Positions 51,807-62,143 of a DNA stretch of 64,000 nucleotides are shown here, one piece after another. The notes beneath the pieces are model-generated. The model saw only the letters and a list, made by a program, of their open reading frames with translations, ran no database searches and was not told the origin of the DNA. The first letter of the stretch is position 1; every line of letters begins with the position of its first letter. A program made the translations under genes and the position numbers. This stretch comes from Geomonas anaerohicana (lineage in GTDB: Bacteria > Desulfobacterota > Desulfuromonadia > Geobacterales > Geobacteraceae): the NCBI RefSeq assembly GCF_016458305.1, contig NZ_JAEMHL010000010.1:62001-126000 (forward strand), written 5' to 3'.

Positions 51807-52826
51807 ATGAAGAAGACGTGGAATGTAGCAGTGGTGGGCGCAACCGGCGCAGTCGGGACCCAGATGATCGAGTGCCTCGAGGAACGCAAGTTCCCGGTGG
51901 GCAACATCAAGTTCCTCGCCAGCGCGAGGAGCGCCGGGCAGGTGCTGGAGTTCAACGGAAAGCCGGTGACCGTGGAGGAGTTGACGCACGATTCCTTCGA
52001 GGGGATCGATATCGCCCTCTTCTCGGCAGGGGGCGCGCGCTCCGAGGAGTTCTGTCCTTCCGCGGCCAAGGCCGGAGCGGTCTGCATCGACAACTCCAGC
52101 GCGTGGCGTATGGACAAGGACGTGCCGCTGGTGGTCCCCGAGGTGAACCCGCACGCCATCGCCGACTACCGCAAGAAGGGGATCATTGCCAACCCGAACT
52201 GCTCCACCATCCAGATGGTGGTGGCGCTCAAGCCCCTGCACGACTTCGGCACCATCAAGAGGATCGTGGTCTCCACCTACCAGGCGGTCTCCGGCACCGG
52301 CAACAAGGCGATCGACGAACTGCGCATCCAGACCGGCGAGCTTCTGAACGGCCGCCCGCCCAAGAACGAGGTCTATCCGCACCGTATCGCGTTCAACTGC
52401 CTGCCGCAGATCGATTCCTTCTGCGACAACGGCTACACCAAGGAAGAGATGAAGATGGTGAACGAGACCAGGAAGATCATGGAGGCGGACATCGCCACCA
52501 CCGCGACCTGCGTCCGTGTTCCCGTCTTCTACGGTCACTCCGAGTCGGTGAACATCGAGACCGAGAAGAAGATCACCGTGGCCAAAGCGCGCGAGCTCCT
52601 GGAGGACGCGCCGGGCGTGGAACTGGTGGACAATCCGGCCAACGGCGAGTACCCGATGGCCATGGATGTGGCCGGCGAGGACCTGACCCTGGTCGGTCGT
52701 ATCCGCGAGGATGCCTCTATCAAGAACGGTCTGAACCTCTGGATCGTGGCCGACAACCTCAGGAAAGGCGCCGCCACCAACGCCGTGCAGATCGCCGAGA
52801 TCCTGGTGGAGCAGTACCTTAAGTAG
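51807..52826 (+). CDS. asd: aspartate-semialdehyde dehydrogenase, second type
   Basis: Same reaction as the upstream asd, but the other subgroup. The 339-residue protein starts WNVAVVGATGAVGTQMIECLEER and has the catalytic Cys in NPNCSTIQMV, YQAVSGTGNKA and RVPVFYGHSESVNIE, typical of the enzymes common in Gram-positives and many other bacteria. ATG 51807 lies about 10 nt after GAGGAG; an earlier ATG at 51789 would add six residues. It is followed after 1 nt by truA. Confidence 0.95.
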   Translation: MKKTWNVAVVGATGAVGTQMIECLEERKFPVGNIKFLASARSAGQVLEFNGKPVTVEELTHDSFEGIDIALFSAGGARSEEFCPSAAKAGAVCIDNSSAWRMDKDVPLVVPEVNPHAIADYRKKGIIANPNCSTIQMVVALKPLHDFGTIKRIVVSTYQAVSGTGNKAIDELRIQTGELLNGRPPKNEVYPHRIAFNCLPQIDSFCDNGYTKEEMKMVNETRKIMEADIATTATCVRVPVFYGHSESVNIETEKKITVAKARELLEDAPGVELVDNPANGEYPMAMDVAGEDLTLVGRIREDASIKNGLNLWIVADNLRKGAATNAVQIAEILVEQYLK

Positions 52827-52827
52827 T

Positions 52828-53580
52828 ATGCGCAATATCAAGCTGATCATAGAGTACGACGGCACCGCCTACGCCGGGTGGCAGGTACAGCCCAACGGGC
52901 TGACCATCCAAGAGGTCATGGAAAAGGCGCTGGCCAAGATGCTCGGGGAGCATGCCACCCTGCACGCCTCCGGCCGCACCGACGCCGGGGTGCATGCCCG
53001 CGGCATGGTGGCCTGCTTCAAGACCGAGCGCACCATGCCGCTACGCGCCTTCCGCGAGGGGCTGAACTCGCTGCTCCCCAGCGACATCGCGGTGCGCGAG
53101 GCGGCCGAGGTGCCGCTCGACTTCCACGCGCGCTTCAACGCGCAGGCAAAGCACTACCGCTACACCATGCTGCTCGACGACCTCCGCTCGCCGCTGGTGC
53201 GCCACACCGCCTGGCGCGTCAAGGGGAAGCTCGACATCGAGGCGATGCGCGCGGCCTGCAAGCTCTTCGTCGGCGAGCACGACTTCGCCGCCTTCCGCGG
53301 CGCCAACTGCGCCGCCAAGACCACCGTGCGCCGTATCTACAGCATGGAGCTGGCGCAGGAGGGGCGCCTGCTGCACCTCGACATCAACGGCAGCGGTTTC
53401 CTGAAGAACATGGTGCGCATCATCACCGGGACGCTCATCGAAGTGGGGCAGGGCAGGTTGAGCGCGGCAGACGTGGCGCACCTGCTCAAGGGGGGCGACC
53501 GGCAGAACGCGGGAATGACAGTGCCGCCGCAAGGGCTCTGTCTCATGCAGGTTTTCTACCCGCCCCAGAGCGGCGAATGA
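52828..53580 (+). CDS. truA: tRNA pseudouridine synthase A
   Basis: Makes pseudouridine at positions 38-40 of the anticodon stem-loop. The 250-residue protein has the family start KLIIEYDGTAYAGWQVQPN, catalytic Asp52 in GRTDAGVHARG, the FHARFNAQAKHYRY strand and the C-terminal GSGFLKNMVRIITGTLIEVG. It begins one base after the asd stop, so it is translationally coupled to it. Normal length. A consensus promoter for rplM follows its end. Confidence 0.97.
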   Translation: MRNIKLIIEYDGTAYAGWQVQPNGLTIQEVMEKALAKMLGEHATLHASGRTDAGVHARGMVACFKTERTMPLRAFREGLNSLLPSDIAVREAAEVPLDFHARFNAQAKHYRYTMLLDDLRSPLVRHTAWRVKGKLDIEAMRAACKLFVGEHDFAAFRGANCAAKTTVRRIYSMELAQEGRLLHLDINGSGFLKNMVRIITGTLIEVGQGRLSAADVAHLLKGGDRQNAGMTVPPQGLCLMQVFYPPQSGE

Positions 53581-53623
53581 TGCATCTTTAATAGAGCGTT
53601 AATTCTCTCCGCGGTTTTTTGTC

Positions 53624-53652
53624 TTGACATGAACGGACGAATCGATTAAATT
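53624..53652 (+). promoter_or_regulatory. sigma-70 promoter for rplM-rpsI
   Basis: TTGACA (53624-53629), an exact 17-bp spacer and TAAATT (53647-53652). It leaves a leader of about 45 nt. Confidence 0.75.
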
Positions 53653-53703
53653 CTCAATCTTCTGTAAGTTAATGTGCTAATTCCAGATAGCTGTGAGGTT
53701 TCA

Positions 53704-54132
53704 ATGAAGACGCAAGTTGCCAAAAAAGAAGAAGTGACCAGGGATTGGTACCTGGTTGATGTGGATAATAAGGTCCTCGGCCGTGTAGCGACCGAGATCG
53801 CCAACGTGCTGCGTGGCAAGAACAAGCCGACCTTTACCCCGAGCGTTGACACCGGCGACTTCGTCATCGTCGTGAACGCAGAGAAGATCGCCCTCACCGG
53901 CAAGAAGCTTTCCGACAAGACCTACTACAGCCACTCTGCTTTCCCGGGCGGCCTGAAAGAGATCTCTGCCGGCAAGCTCCTCGATAAGAAGCCGGAAGAT
54001 CTGATCAAGAAAGCCGTGAAAGGCATGCTGCCCAAGAACAAGCTTGCCCGCCACATGATCAAGAAGCTGAAGATCTACAGCGGCAGCGCTCATCCGCATG
54101 CGGCTCAGAATCCGAAAGATCTGAACATTTAA
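53704..54132 (+). CDS. rplM: 50S ribosomal protein L13
   Basis: Early-assembly protein of the large subunit. The 142-residue product reads [20 protein letters not shown], then [37 protein letters not shown] and the closing [11 protein letters not shown] 53704 gives standard length and excludes an upstream in-frame ATG at 53674. It is paired with rpsI 22 nt downstream, the universal L13-S9 operon. Confidence 0.98.
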   Translation: MKTQVAKKEEVTRDWYLVDVDNKVLGRVATEIANVLRGKNKPTFTPSVDTGDFVIVVNAEKIALTGKKLSDKTYYSHSAFPGGLKEISAGKLLDKKPEDLIKKAVKGMLPKNKLARHMIKKLKIYSGSAHPHAAQNPKDLNI

Positions 54133-54154
54133 TTCGTTCATCAGGAGATAGAAA

Positions 54155-54544
54155 ATGGCAGCAAGCTTTTACGCAACCGGGAAAAGGAAGTCTTCCATCG
54201 CCAGGGTTTGGATCAAGCCGGGCAATGGTGAGATCATTGTAAATACCAAGACTCTTGACAGCTACTTCGGCCGCGAGACCTCCAAGATGGTGGTCATGCA
54301 GCCCCTCGAGCTGACCGAGAATGTCGGCAAGTTCGACATCTTCTGCACCGTCAAGGGCGGTGGCGACTCCGGCCAGGCCGGCGCCATCAAGCACGGCATC
54401 ACCAAGGCCCTCATCGAGGCCGATGCCGACCTGCGCGGCACCCTGAAAAAGGCCGGGTTCATCACCCGCGACTCGCGCATCAAGGAAAGAAAGAAGTACG
54501 GCAAGAAGGCGGCACGCGCCAGCTTCCAGTTCTCCAAGCGTTAA
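54155..54544 (+). CDS. rpsI: 30S ribosomal protein S9
   Basis: Small-subunit protein whose C-terminal tail reaches the P-site tRNA. The 129-residue product has [33 protein letters not shown] and the hallmark basic ending RASFQFSKR, intact here. A ribosome site (AGGAGAT) precedes the ATG. Second gene of the rplM-rpsI operon. Two hairpins (about 54555-54571 and 54579-54612) follow. Confidence 0.98.
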   Translation: MAASFYATGKRKSSIARVWIKPGNGEIIVNTKTLDSYFGRETSKMVVMQPLELTENVGKFDIFCTVKGGGDSGQAGAIKHGITKALIEADADLRGTLKKAGFITRDSRIKERKKYGKKAARASFQFSKR

Positions 54545-54578
54545 TCCGCTGCTGGAGACAATTGCTGTCTCAGTATTG

Positions 54579-54612
54579 CAAAGGGGGAATCCGTCAGGGT
54601 TCCTCCTTTTGC
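54579..54612 (+). terminator. hairpin after rpsI
   Basis: GCAAAGGGGGAA (54579-54590) pairs with TTCCTCCTTTTGC (54600-54612) with one offset; the T-rich stretch is partly inside the stem. A smaller hairpin (GAGACA/TGTCTC) precedes it. Confidence 0.6.
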
Positions 54613-54633
54613 TGTTTCAAAAACCCTAGAAGC

Positions 54634-54740
54634 AAAACCATTGGCCACGGAGAAAATCTGAGGACATCTGAGAAAACCAAAAACAAAAAGGTTTTGTTTC
54701 TCTCAGATTTTCTCTGAAGTTCTCCGTGGCTAATGGTTTT
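54634..54740. repeat. 107-bp palindromic repeat left of argC
   Basis: AAAACCATTGGCCACGGAGA at the left end and the inverse of AAAACCATTAGCCACGGAGA at the right end; the inner arms also pair (TCTGAG tracts). An inverted copy lies at 55867-55980. Confidence 0.85.
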
Positions 54741-54821
54741 AATGTTTCTGCGTGTCAACTGTATGGGAGCTGTGCTAACATCAGGCTTCCATTTTTTCCG
54801 TTGTGAGAAGGGAGGCTTTTC

Positions 54822-55862
54822 ATGATCAAGGTTGCCATCGTCGGAGCCAGCGGCTATACCGGCGTCGAACTTATCCGTATCCTCCATGCCCACCCCGAGG
54901 TCGCCGTTACCTGCGTCACTTCCGAGCAGAGCGCCGGGCGGCCGGTGAGCGACGTATTTCCCTCCCTGCGTGGCAGGTGCGACTTGGTGCTTCAGAACCT
55001 CGAGCCGGTCGGCATCGCAGAGCAGGTGGACGTGGTCTTCACCGCGCTGCCGCACAAGGCGGCCATGGCGGTGGTGCCGACCTTCCTCAAGATGGGCAAG
55101 GACGTGGTCGATCTCTCGGCCGACTACCGGTTGCACGACGCGGACGTCTACGGCAAGTGGTACGAAAAGCACCTGACCCCGGAGCTGCTCCCCCAGGCGG
55201 TCTACGGCATTCCCGAACTGCGTCGTGACAAGATCCGGGAGGCGAACCTGATTGCCAACCCCGGCTGCTACCCAACCAGCGTAATCCTCGGCCTGGCCCC
55301 GCTGCTGAAGGGTAAGGTGATCGACCCGAAGAGCATCATCGTCGATGCCAAGTCCGGTACTTCCGGCGCCGGGCGCAGCGCCAAGGTGGACAACCTCTAC
55401 TGCGAGGTGAATGAGGGCTTCAAAGCCTACGGAGTGGGAGGCGTGCATCGTCACATCCCCGAGATCGAGCAGGAACTCGCGCTGCTGGCCGGCACTCCGC
55501 TCACCATCTCGTTCACGCCGCACCTGGTCCCGATGGACCGCGGCATCCTTTCCACCATCTACAGCGTCCCGAACGGGAAGGTGAGGGCGTCCGAGCTGAT
55601 TACCCTGTACGAGACCTTCTACGAGGGCGAACCCTTCGTCAGGGTGCTGCCCGAGGGAGTGCTCCCGTCGACGGCGCACGTCAGAGGCTCCAACTTCTGC
55701 GACATCGGTGTCGTGGTCGATGAAAGGACCGGCAGGATCATCGTCGTCTCCGCCATCGACAACCTGGTGAAAGGCGCGTCCGGGCAGGCGGTTCAGAACA
55801 TGAACCTCATGTGCGGGCTGCCCGAGACACTCGGGCTCGATTTCCTGGGGATCTTCCCGTAA
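54822..55862 (+). CDS. argC: N-acetyl-gamma-glutamyl-phosphate reductase
   Basis: Third step of arginine synthesis. The 346-residue protein starts [20 protein letters not shown] with the NADP-binding loop, has the catalytic Cys148 in [17 protein letters not shown], the SGTSGAGR segment and the His in [17 protein letters not shown] precedes the ATG. It is a lone arginine gene here. Inverted copies of the same palindromic repeat sit on both sides of it, which makes it look like an isolated cassette, although its codon use looks like its neighbours. Confidence 0.97.
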   Translation: MIKVAIVGASGYTGVELIRILHAHPEVAVTCVTSEQSAGRPVSDVFPSLRGRCDLVLQNLEPVGIAEQVDVVFTALPHKAAMAVVPTFLKMGKDVVDLSADYRLHDADVYGKWYEKHLTPELLPQAVYGIPELRRDKIREANLIANPGCYPTSVILGLAPLLKGKVIDPKSIIVDAKSGTSGAGRSAKVDNLYCEVNEGFKAYGVGGVHRHIPEIEQELALLAGTPLTISFTPHLVPMDRGILSTIYSVPNGKVRASELITLYETFYEGEPFVRVLPEGVLPSTAHVRGSNFCDIGVVVDERTGRIIVVSAIDNLVKGASGQAVQNMNLMCGLPETLGLDFLGIFP

Positions 55863-55866
55863 AGTC

Positions 55867-55980
55867 AAAACCATTAGCCACGGAGAACTTCGGAGAAAAC
55901 CTGAGGGAAACAAAGACAGAAGCCTTTTGGTTTTGACTTTCCCAGATGTCCTCAGATTTTCTCCGTGGCCAATGGTTTTA
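55867..55980. repeat. palindromic repeat right of argC, inverted copy
   Basis: AAAACCATTAGCCACGGAGA at the left and the inverse of AAAACCATTGGCCACGGAGA at the right. Outside it lies CCCTA in inverse order to the left copy, so the two copies face each other. The repeat ends 8 nt before the ygiQ start. Confidence 0.85.
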
Positions 55981-55988
55981 GGGTTTTT

Positions 55989-57794
55989 ATGAAACACGCA
56001 CACCCCAAGCAGTCTCCTTCCCGTTTCCTCCCCATCTCACTTTCCGAAGCAAAGGCTCGCGGCTGGAACGAGCTCGACGTCATCTTTGTCTCCGGCGACG
56101 CTTACGTGGACCATCCCTCTTTCGGCGTCCCGCTCCTGGCGCGGCTGCTGGAATCGAAGGGGCTCCGCGTGGGCATCATCCCTCAGCCGGATTGGCGCAG
56201 CAAGGAGCCTTTCATGGCTCTCGGGCGCCCGCGTCTTTTCTTTGCGGTAGCCGCCGGTGCCATGGATTCCATGGTGGCGCACTACACGCCGGCCAGGAAA
56301 CTGCGCCGCGACGACGCCTACACTCCCGGCAACCGCCACGGTGCACGCCCCAACCGCGCCACCATCATCTACACCTCGCGCCTCAAGGAAGCCTACCGCG
56401 ACGTTCCGGTGGTGATCGGCGGCATCGAGGTGAGCCTCAGACGCTTCGCCCACTATGATTTCTGGGAAGACAAGGTGCGCCGCTCCGCGCTCTTCGACGC
56501 CAAGGCGGACCTGCTGGTCTACGGCATGGGTGAGAGTCCGCTGCTGGAACTGGTGCAGAGACTGCAGCAGGGTGAAGCCTTCGCTTCCATCCGCGACATC
56601 CGCGGTACGGCATACCCTTCTTCGACCGCGCCTGAGCCCGGCGCCGACCTGGTGGAACTCCCGAGCTACGAGGACGTTTCGACGGACAAGGCCGCCTATG
56701 CGCGCTCGTTCCGCCTGCTGTCGGGGGAACAGAATCCCGGTTGTGCCAAGACTGTGGTTCAGCGCCACGCCCAGCGTTACCTGGTCTGCAACCCTCCGGC
56801 GTGGCCGCTTGACGAGCAGGCGCTGGACGCGATCTACGCGCTCCCCTTCGTCAAGGCTCCGCACCCGAGCTATAAGGAAACGATCCCGGCCTACGAACAG
56901 ATACGCAACTCCATCACCACGCACCGCGGTTGTTTCGGCGGCTGCGCCTTCTGCGCCATCACCCATCACCAAGGCAAGACGATCCAGTCGCGCAGTGAGC
57001 AAAGTGTGCTTCACGAGTTGGAGCGCCTGGCGGCGTTGCCGTGGTTCCGCGGCAGCGTGAGCGACCTGGGCGGGCCGACCGCAAACATGTTCGGGCTCTC
57101 CTGCGGCAACGCGGAGGCGGGCGCCAAGTGTCGCCGCGACAGCTGCCTGTTCCCTAAAATCTGCAAGAACCTGGTCACCGACGATGCTGCCAGTTCCAGG
57201 CTCCTCGCCAAGGCGCGCCGGATTTCAGGCGTGAAGAACGTCGCGGTCTCGTCGGGTGTTCGTTACGACCTGATGGAGCGCCAGCCCCGGTACCTGCGCG
57301 AATTGGTCTCGCACCACGTGAGCGGCCTCTTGAAGGTGGCACCGGAACATCTGACCGATCGCGTCACCTCGGTGATGCGCAAGCCCGGTCACGACTGTTT
57401 CGATCGCTTCCGGGACGCCTTCCAGAAGGAAAGTGCCAAGGCCGGTAAGAGGCAGTACGTCGTCCCGTACTTCATTTCCGGGCACCCCGGCTGCACGCTG
57501 TCGGATATGGTGGATCTCGCACTGATGCTGAAGCGCTGGGGCATGCGGGTTGAGCAGGTGCAGGATTTCACTCCCACCCCGGGGACGCTGTCCACCTGCA
57601 TCTATCACACGGGTGTGGATCCCTTTACCGGGGAGAAGGTTTACGTGGCGAGGACGGATCGGGAAAAGGGGCTGCAAAAGTCGCTGCTTCTTTACCACGT
57701 GCCTGAGGAAAGGAAGAACTGCCTGGCGGCATTGAAGGAATGCGGCCGTGAGGATGCCGCGGCCGAATTGTTCGGGCAAAACAACAGGAGGTAG
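55989..57794 (+). CDS. ygiQ: YgiQ-family radical SAM protein
   Basis: UPF0313 family, function unknown. The 601-residue protein has an N-terminal region typical of YgiQ ([26 protein letters not shown]), the [20 protein letters not shown] segment, radical SAM cysteines in [13 protein letters not shown] (about residues 314-321) and further conserved cysteines in [16 protein letters not shown] 55989 is preferred: AGGG lies 6 nt upstream, and this ribosome site is at the edge of the palindromic repeat. It overlaps no other gene; the YciI-like gene begins 2 nt downstream. Confidence 0.93.
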   Translation: MKHAHPKQSPSRFLPISLSEAKARGWNELDVIFVSGDAYVDHPSFGVPLLARLLESKGLRVGIIPQPDWRSKEPFMALGRPRLFFAVAAGAMDSMVAHYTPARKLRRDDAYTPGNRHGARPNRATIIYTSRLKEAYRDVPVVIGGIEVSLRRFAHYDFWEDKVRRSALFDAKADLLVYGMGESPLLELVQRLQQGEAFASIRDIRGTAYPSSTAPEPGADLVELPSYEDVSTDKAAYARSFRLLSGEQNPGCAKTVVQRHAQRYLVCNPPAWPLDEQALDAIYALPFVKAPHPSYKETIPAYEQIRNSITTHRGCFGGCAFCAITHHQGKTIQSRSEQSVLHELERLAALPWFRGSVSDLGGPTANMFGLSCGNAEAGAKCRRDSCLFPKICKNLVTDDAASSRLLAKARRISGVKNVAVSSGVRYDLMERQPRYLRELVSHHVSGLLKVAPEHLTDRVTSVMRKPGHDCFDRFRDAFQKESAKAGKRQYVVPYFISGHPGCTLSDMVDLALMLKRWGMRVEQVQDFTPTPGTLSTCIYHTGVDPFTGEKVYVARTDREKGLQKSLLLYHVPEERKNCLAALKECGREDAAAELFGQNNRR

Positions 57795-57796
57795 TC

Positions 57797-58096
57797 ATGC
57801 ATTATCTGCTGCTGTATGAAGTTGCTCCGGATTACCTGGAGCGCAGGGGCGAGTTTCGCGGGGAGCACCTGGCCATGGCCTGGGAGTCCGCGCAGCGCGG
57901 CGAGTTGATTCTCGGTGGCGCGCTCACCGATCCGGCTGACGGCGCCGTTCTCCTCTTTAAGGCCGATTCCCACGAAGTCCCGGCGGCCTTTGCCAAGGCA
58001 GACCCGTATGTGCTGAACGGGCTGGTGGCCAAGTGGACGGTGCGCGGCTGGCATACCGTGGTCGGCGAGCAGGCCTGCGCACCGGTCCACCTGTAG
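57797..58096 (+). CDS. YciI-like protein
   Basis: 99-residue member of the YCII family, a ferredoxin-like fold with a conserved His-Asp pair. MHYLLLYEVAPDYLERRGEFRGEHLAMAWE provides the family His, and GALTDPADGAVLLFK the central Asp, followed by ADPYVLNGLVAKWTVRGWH. Function is generally unknown. It begins 2 nt after ygiQ and is expected to be co-translated, with AGGAGG just upstream of the ATG. Confidence 0.9.
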   Translation: MHYLLLYEVAPDYLERRGEFRGEHLAMAWESAQRGELILGGALTDPADGAVLLFKADSHEVPAAFAKADPYVLNGLVAKWTVRGWHTVVGEQACAPVHL

Positions 58097-58104
58097 TATT
58101 TTCT

Positions 58105-58386
58105 TTAGAGAAGTCGCGGCAGGAATGGTCCGGCCGGCTGCGCGGCCAGCGCGGACCTGCTTTCCTGCATCACGCCCGCTGCTTTCATCTGCAGTTCCGC
58201 CGCTTCCAGGGCTTCCGCCAGGGCCGATTCCCCCTTGGCCAACACGAAGCTGTTCCCCCTGCGCACGAGATAATCCCTGCCGTCTCCCTTGGTGAGCCAG
58301 ATGGTTCCGGTGAGACAGCGCAGCGTGAGACCGTGCGGCCCACCTGTCAGACTCAACAGTTCCCCTTTCCCTAGCGAGCATTCCAT
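58105..58386 (-). CDS. DUF2917-domain protein
   Basis: 93-residue protein of unknown function. The DUF2917 core is recognisable: ELLSLTGGPHGLTLRCLTGTIWLTKGDGRDYLVRRGNSFVL, a small beta-barrel-like unit with one Cys. The C-terminal third is an Ala-rich helix. ATG 58386 follows GGGAGG; ten more codons upstream lack support. It converges with the YciI-like gene, 8 nt apart. No functional link is visible. Confidence 0.82.
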   Translation of the reverse strand: MECSLGKGELLSLTGGPHGLTLRCLTGTIWLTKGDGRDYLVRRGNSFVLAKGESALAEALEAAELQMKAAGVMQESRSALAAQPAGPFLPRLL

Positions 58387-58604
58387 AGCGTCCTCCCTTT
58401 TCTTTAGGTGAGTCAACTATAGCGGTGCCTCATCGATGAGTACAGACACAGGAAAAGTGATTTGTAACCATGACAATTGCTGGAAACTGTCGCTGTAACT
58501 GCCGCAAACCGGGGGAACTGTACCCGTGTCTGGTGTAGTGGGGGAGGCGTAGCCGGTAAAGGGCGAAAAAAATGCTGCGGCGGCAAGTTGATGCAAAAAT
58601 GAGG

Positions 58605-58633
58605 TTGCATTGAGAATGAAGTGTTGCTATAGT
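58605..58633 (+). promoter_or_regulatory. upstream promoter of the tRNA-tuf operon (P1)
   Basis: TTGCAT (58605-58610), 17-bp spacer and an extended -10, TGC-TATAGT (58628-58633). The transcript would open with a CTTGCC/GGCAAG hairpin. The 431-nt spacer 58387-58817 contains this and P2, and no gene. Confidence 0.6.
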
Positions 58634-58728
58634 GTCGGACTCTTGCCCGCCACGGCGGCAAGTCGATGGAGTGCTTCAGCCGTATACGCTGCCCTTTGAA
58701 AAATAATTCGCACGCTGAAAAAAAGATG

Positions 58729-58757
58729 TTGACACCGAGACCCTTTTGCTTTAGAAC
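58729..58757 (+). promoter_or_regulatory. proximal promoter of the tRNA-tuf operon (P2)
   Basis: TTGACA (58729-58734), 17-bp spacer, TAGAAC (58752-58757), about 60 nt before the first tRNA. Confidence 0.65.
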
Positions 58758-58817
58758 AGGGATTCGCTTCGCAACACTGGGTGCGCAGCGAGATTGGTAG
58801 CGGATGGTAGCGAATCA

Positions 58818-58893
58818 GCTGGCGTAGCTCAATTGGTAGAGCAGCTGACTTGTAATCAGCAGGTTGCGGGTTCGAGTCCCATCGTCAGCTCCA
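58818..58893 (+). tRNA. tRNA-Thr (anticodon TGT)
   Basis: 76 nt with encoded CCA. The 7-bp acceptor stem GCTGGCG/CGTCAGC has one G-T pair; the anticodon loop CTTGTAA gives TGT. The T-stem has one C-A mismatch (second pair from the outside). Confidence 0.95.
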
Positions 58894-58924
58894 GATTGAA
58901 AAGTTAATAGCCTCACTTCTGTCT

Positions 58925-59009
58925 GGAGGGATTCCCGAGCGGCCAAAGGGAACAGACTGTAAATCTGTCGTCATCGACTTCGGAGGTTCGAATCCTCCTC
59001 CCTCCACCA
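58925..59009 (+). tRNA. tRNA-Tyr (anticodon GTA)
   Basis: 85 nt with encoded CCA and a long variable arm (class II). Acceptor GGAGGGA/TCCCTCC; anticodon loop CTGTAAA. Confidence 0.96.
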
Positions 59010-59119
59010 TACAAACTTCAGATGAGATGAGCATCTGCTCAAATCAGGAGACCTGACGGTCGCTGGTACTGGTTGAGTGGAGTGCAAATCGAGTCAAAAA
59101 ACTTCAGAGCAGGGAATTG

Positions 59120-59196
59120 GCGGGAATAGCTCAGTTGGCTAGAGCATCAGCCTTCCAAGCTGAGGGTCGCGGGTTCGAGTCCCGTTTCCCGCTCCA
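59120..59196 (+). tRNA. tRNA-Gly (anticodon TCC)
   Basis: 77 nt with encoded CCA. Acceptor GCGGGAA/TTCCCGC; anticodon loop CTTCCAA. Confidence 0.96.
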
Positions 59197-59207
59197 AAAC
59201 AGAATAC

Positions 59208-59283
<76 letters not shown>

Positions 59284-59344
59284 TCCCCTTCTAGAAAAAG
59301 CATTCACATAACAGCTGTAGTAGAAACATCAGGGAGGATTCCTC

Positions 59345-60535
<1,191 letters not shown>

Positions 60536-60603
60536 GACCTGACGGGTTCTTTGAGTTCCGGAAGTATCGGGACAAGAAAATAGTTTGAAAAGGACGAAAG
60601 AAA

Positions 60604-60756
60604 ATGCCTAGAGACATCATCACCCTTGGCTGCACCGAGTGCAAACAGCGTAACTATACCACCACGAAGAACAAGAAGAATACGCCTCAGAAGCTGGAGT
60701 TCAACAAGTACTGCCGCTTCTGCCAGAAGCACACGCCGCACAAGGAAACCAAATAA
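60604..60756 (+). CDS. rpmG: 50S ribosomal protein L33
   Basis: 50-residue zinc-ribbon ribosomal protein found by reading the spacer after tuf. It starts [20 protein letters not shown] and ends [17 protein letters not shown]. Cys pairs at 10/13 and 37/40 make this the zinc-binding (C+) form. An AAGGA ribosome site lies upstream. Its place between tuf and tRNA-Trp-secE is conserved in many bacteria. Confidence 0.97.
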   Translation: MPRDIITLGCTECKQRNYTTTKNKKNTPQKLEFNKYCRFCQKHTPHKETK

Positions 60757-60764
60757 TTTGACTT

Positions 60765-60792
60765 GGGGTTCCCTGAACTGTCAGGGAACCCC
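60765..60792 (+). other. perfect hairpin between rpmG and tRNA-Trp
   Basis: A 12-bp perfect stem, GGGGTTCCCTGA with TCAGGGAACCCC, around ACTG, ends 6 nt before the tRNA. No U-tract, so a processing signal (for example RNase III) is more likely than a terminator. Confidence 0.65.
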
Positions 60793-60798
60793 CGCCGC

Positions 60799-60875
60799 AG
60801 GCCAGTAGCTCTAACGGCTAGAGCACCGGTCTCCAAAACCGGGTGTTGGGGGTTCGAATCCCTCCTGGCCTGCCA
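60799..60875 (+). tRNA. tRNA-Trp (anticodon CCA)
   Basis: 77 nt with encoded CCA. Acceptor AGGCCAG/CTGGCCT; anticodon loop CTCCAAA. A run of T residues follows directly. Confidence 0.96.
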
Positions 60876-60908
60876 TTTTTTTTATCTTCACGAAGTGAGG
60901 AGTGACAA

Positions 60909-61094
60909 GTGCTCGCGAAAGCCAAGACTTTTTTTGAGGATGTACAGGCGGAGCTCGCCAAGGTAACTTGGCCGACCCGTAAAGAGACCTTCTCTACTGC
61001 TCAGGTAGTTGTCGTCATCATCGTGATCATCTCACTTTACCTTGGCGTCTGCGACGTGGTCCTTACTAAGCTTATCAAGTCGATTCTCCGCTAG
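60909..61094 (+). CDS. secE: preprotein translocase subunit SecE
   Basis: Clamp subunit of the SecYEG channel. The 61-residue, single-membrane-helix form: an amphipathic N-terminal helix (FFEDVQAELAKVTWPTRKE, with the conserved WPT/R) and the membrane helix TAQVVVVIIVIISLYLGVCD. GTG is the start, with GTGAGGAG upstream. It is the short form common outside enterobacteria. nusG follows 12 nt later. Confidence 0.96.
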   Translation: MLAKAKTFFEDVQAELAKVTWPTRKETFSTAQVVVVIIVIISLYLGVCDVVLTKLIKSILR

Positions 61095-61106
61095 AGGACT
61101 CATCAA

Positions 61107-61634
61107 ATGGCACACAAATGGTACGGCGTACATACCTACTCCGGCTTCGAGAACAAGGTGCGACTCTCTCTGGCAGAGCGCATCAAGAATCTCGAGATGG
61201 AGGAGTTCTTCGGCGAGATCCTGATCCCGTGCGAAACCGTCGTCGAACTTAAGAAGGGGGAGAAGAAGACTTCTTCCAGGAAGTTCTTCCCCGGATACAT
61301 CCTGGTGAACATGGAACTGAACGACGACACCTGGCACGTGGTCAAAGAGACCGCGAAGGTTACCGGGTTCGTCGGTGGCAATAATCCCTTCCCGATCCCG
61401 GACGACGAAGTCAACAAGATCACCAAGAGGATGGAAGAGGGTGCTGAAAAGCCCCGTCCCAAGGTTCTCTTCGAAGTGGGCGAGACGGTCAGGGTCATCG
61501 ACGGTCCTTTCCTCAACTTCTCGGGTGTGGTCGAGGACGTCAAGCCGGACAAGGGGAAACTCAAGGTCATGGTAAGCATCTTCGGGCGCGCGACTCCGGT
61601 CGAGCTCGAGTTTATGCAGGTAGAAAAGCAGTAG
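61107..61634 (+). CDS. nusG: transcription termination/antitermination factor NusG
   Basis: Couples RNA polymerase to Rho and ribosomes. The 175-residue product has the NGN domain ([39 protein letters not shown]) and a C-terminal KOW motif ([21 protein letters not shown]). Standard length. It forms a pair with secE, the conserved secE-nusG operon. Confidence 0.98.
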   Translation: MAHKWYGVHTYSGFENKVRLSLAERIKNLEMEEFFGEILIPCETVVELKKGEKKTSSRKFFPGYILVNMELNDDTWHVVKETAKVTGFVGGNNPFPIPDDEVNKITKRMEEGAEKPRPKVLFEVGETVRVIDGPFLNFSGVVEDVKPDKGKLKVMVSIFGRATPVELEFMQVEKQ

Positions 61635-61698
61635 GGGCGACCCTCTGTTATTGATAGAAGCTTCCGGCAGTTCGAAGGAATGAAAAAGGAGTAGGAAA

Positions 61699-62121
61699 AT
61701 GGCGAAAAAGATCACCGGTTACATAAAGCTGCAGGTACCCGCAGGGAAGGCAAACCCGTCTCCCCCGATCGGTCCCGCACTCGGTCAGCACGGCGTCAAC
61801 ATCATGGAATTCTGCAAGGCCTTCAATGCGAAGACCCAGGCAGACGAAGGGACCATCACTCCGGTCGTCATCACTGTCTACGCCGACAGGTCCTTCACCT
61901 TCATCACCAAGACTCCGCCGGCTCCGGTTCTCATCAAGAAAGCTCTCGGCCTCCAGAGCGGTTCCGCTACCCCCAACAAGACCAAGGTGGGCAAGCTGAC
62001 CAAGGAGCAGGTACGCGAGATCGCTACCAAGAAGATGCCCGACCTCAATGCCGCGAGCCTTGAGGCTGCCATGAAGACCATCGAAGGTACCGCGCGCAGC
62101 ATGGGCGTTGAAATAGCTTAA
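61699..62121 (+). CDS. rplK: 50S ribosomal protein L11
   Basis: Part of the GTPase-associated centre. The 140-residue product has the N-terminal [33 protein letters not shown] and the C-terminal rRNA-binding part [35 protein letters not shown] lies upstream. The 64-nt spacer after nusG may contain the L1 repressor site known from other bacteria; I cannot demonstrate it by eye. Confidence 0.98.
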   Translation: MAKKITGYIKLQVPAGKANPSPPIGPALGQHGVNIMEFCKAFNAKTQADEGTITPVVITVYADRSFTFITKTPPAPVLIKKALGLQSGSATPNKTKVGKLTKEQVREIATKKMPDLNAASLEAAMKTIEGTARSMGVEIA

Positions 62122-62143
62122 GTTAAAGAGAGGGTTATCAGAA

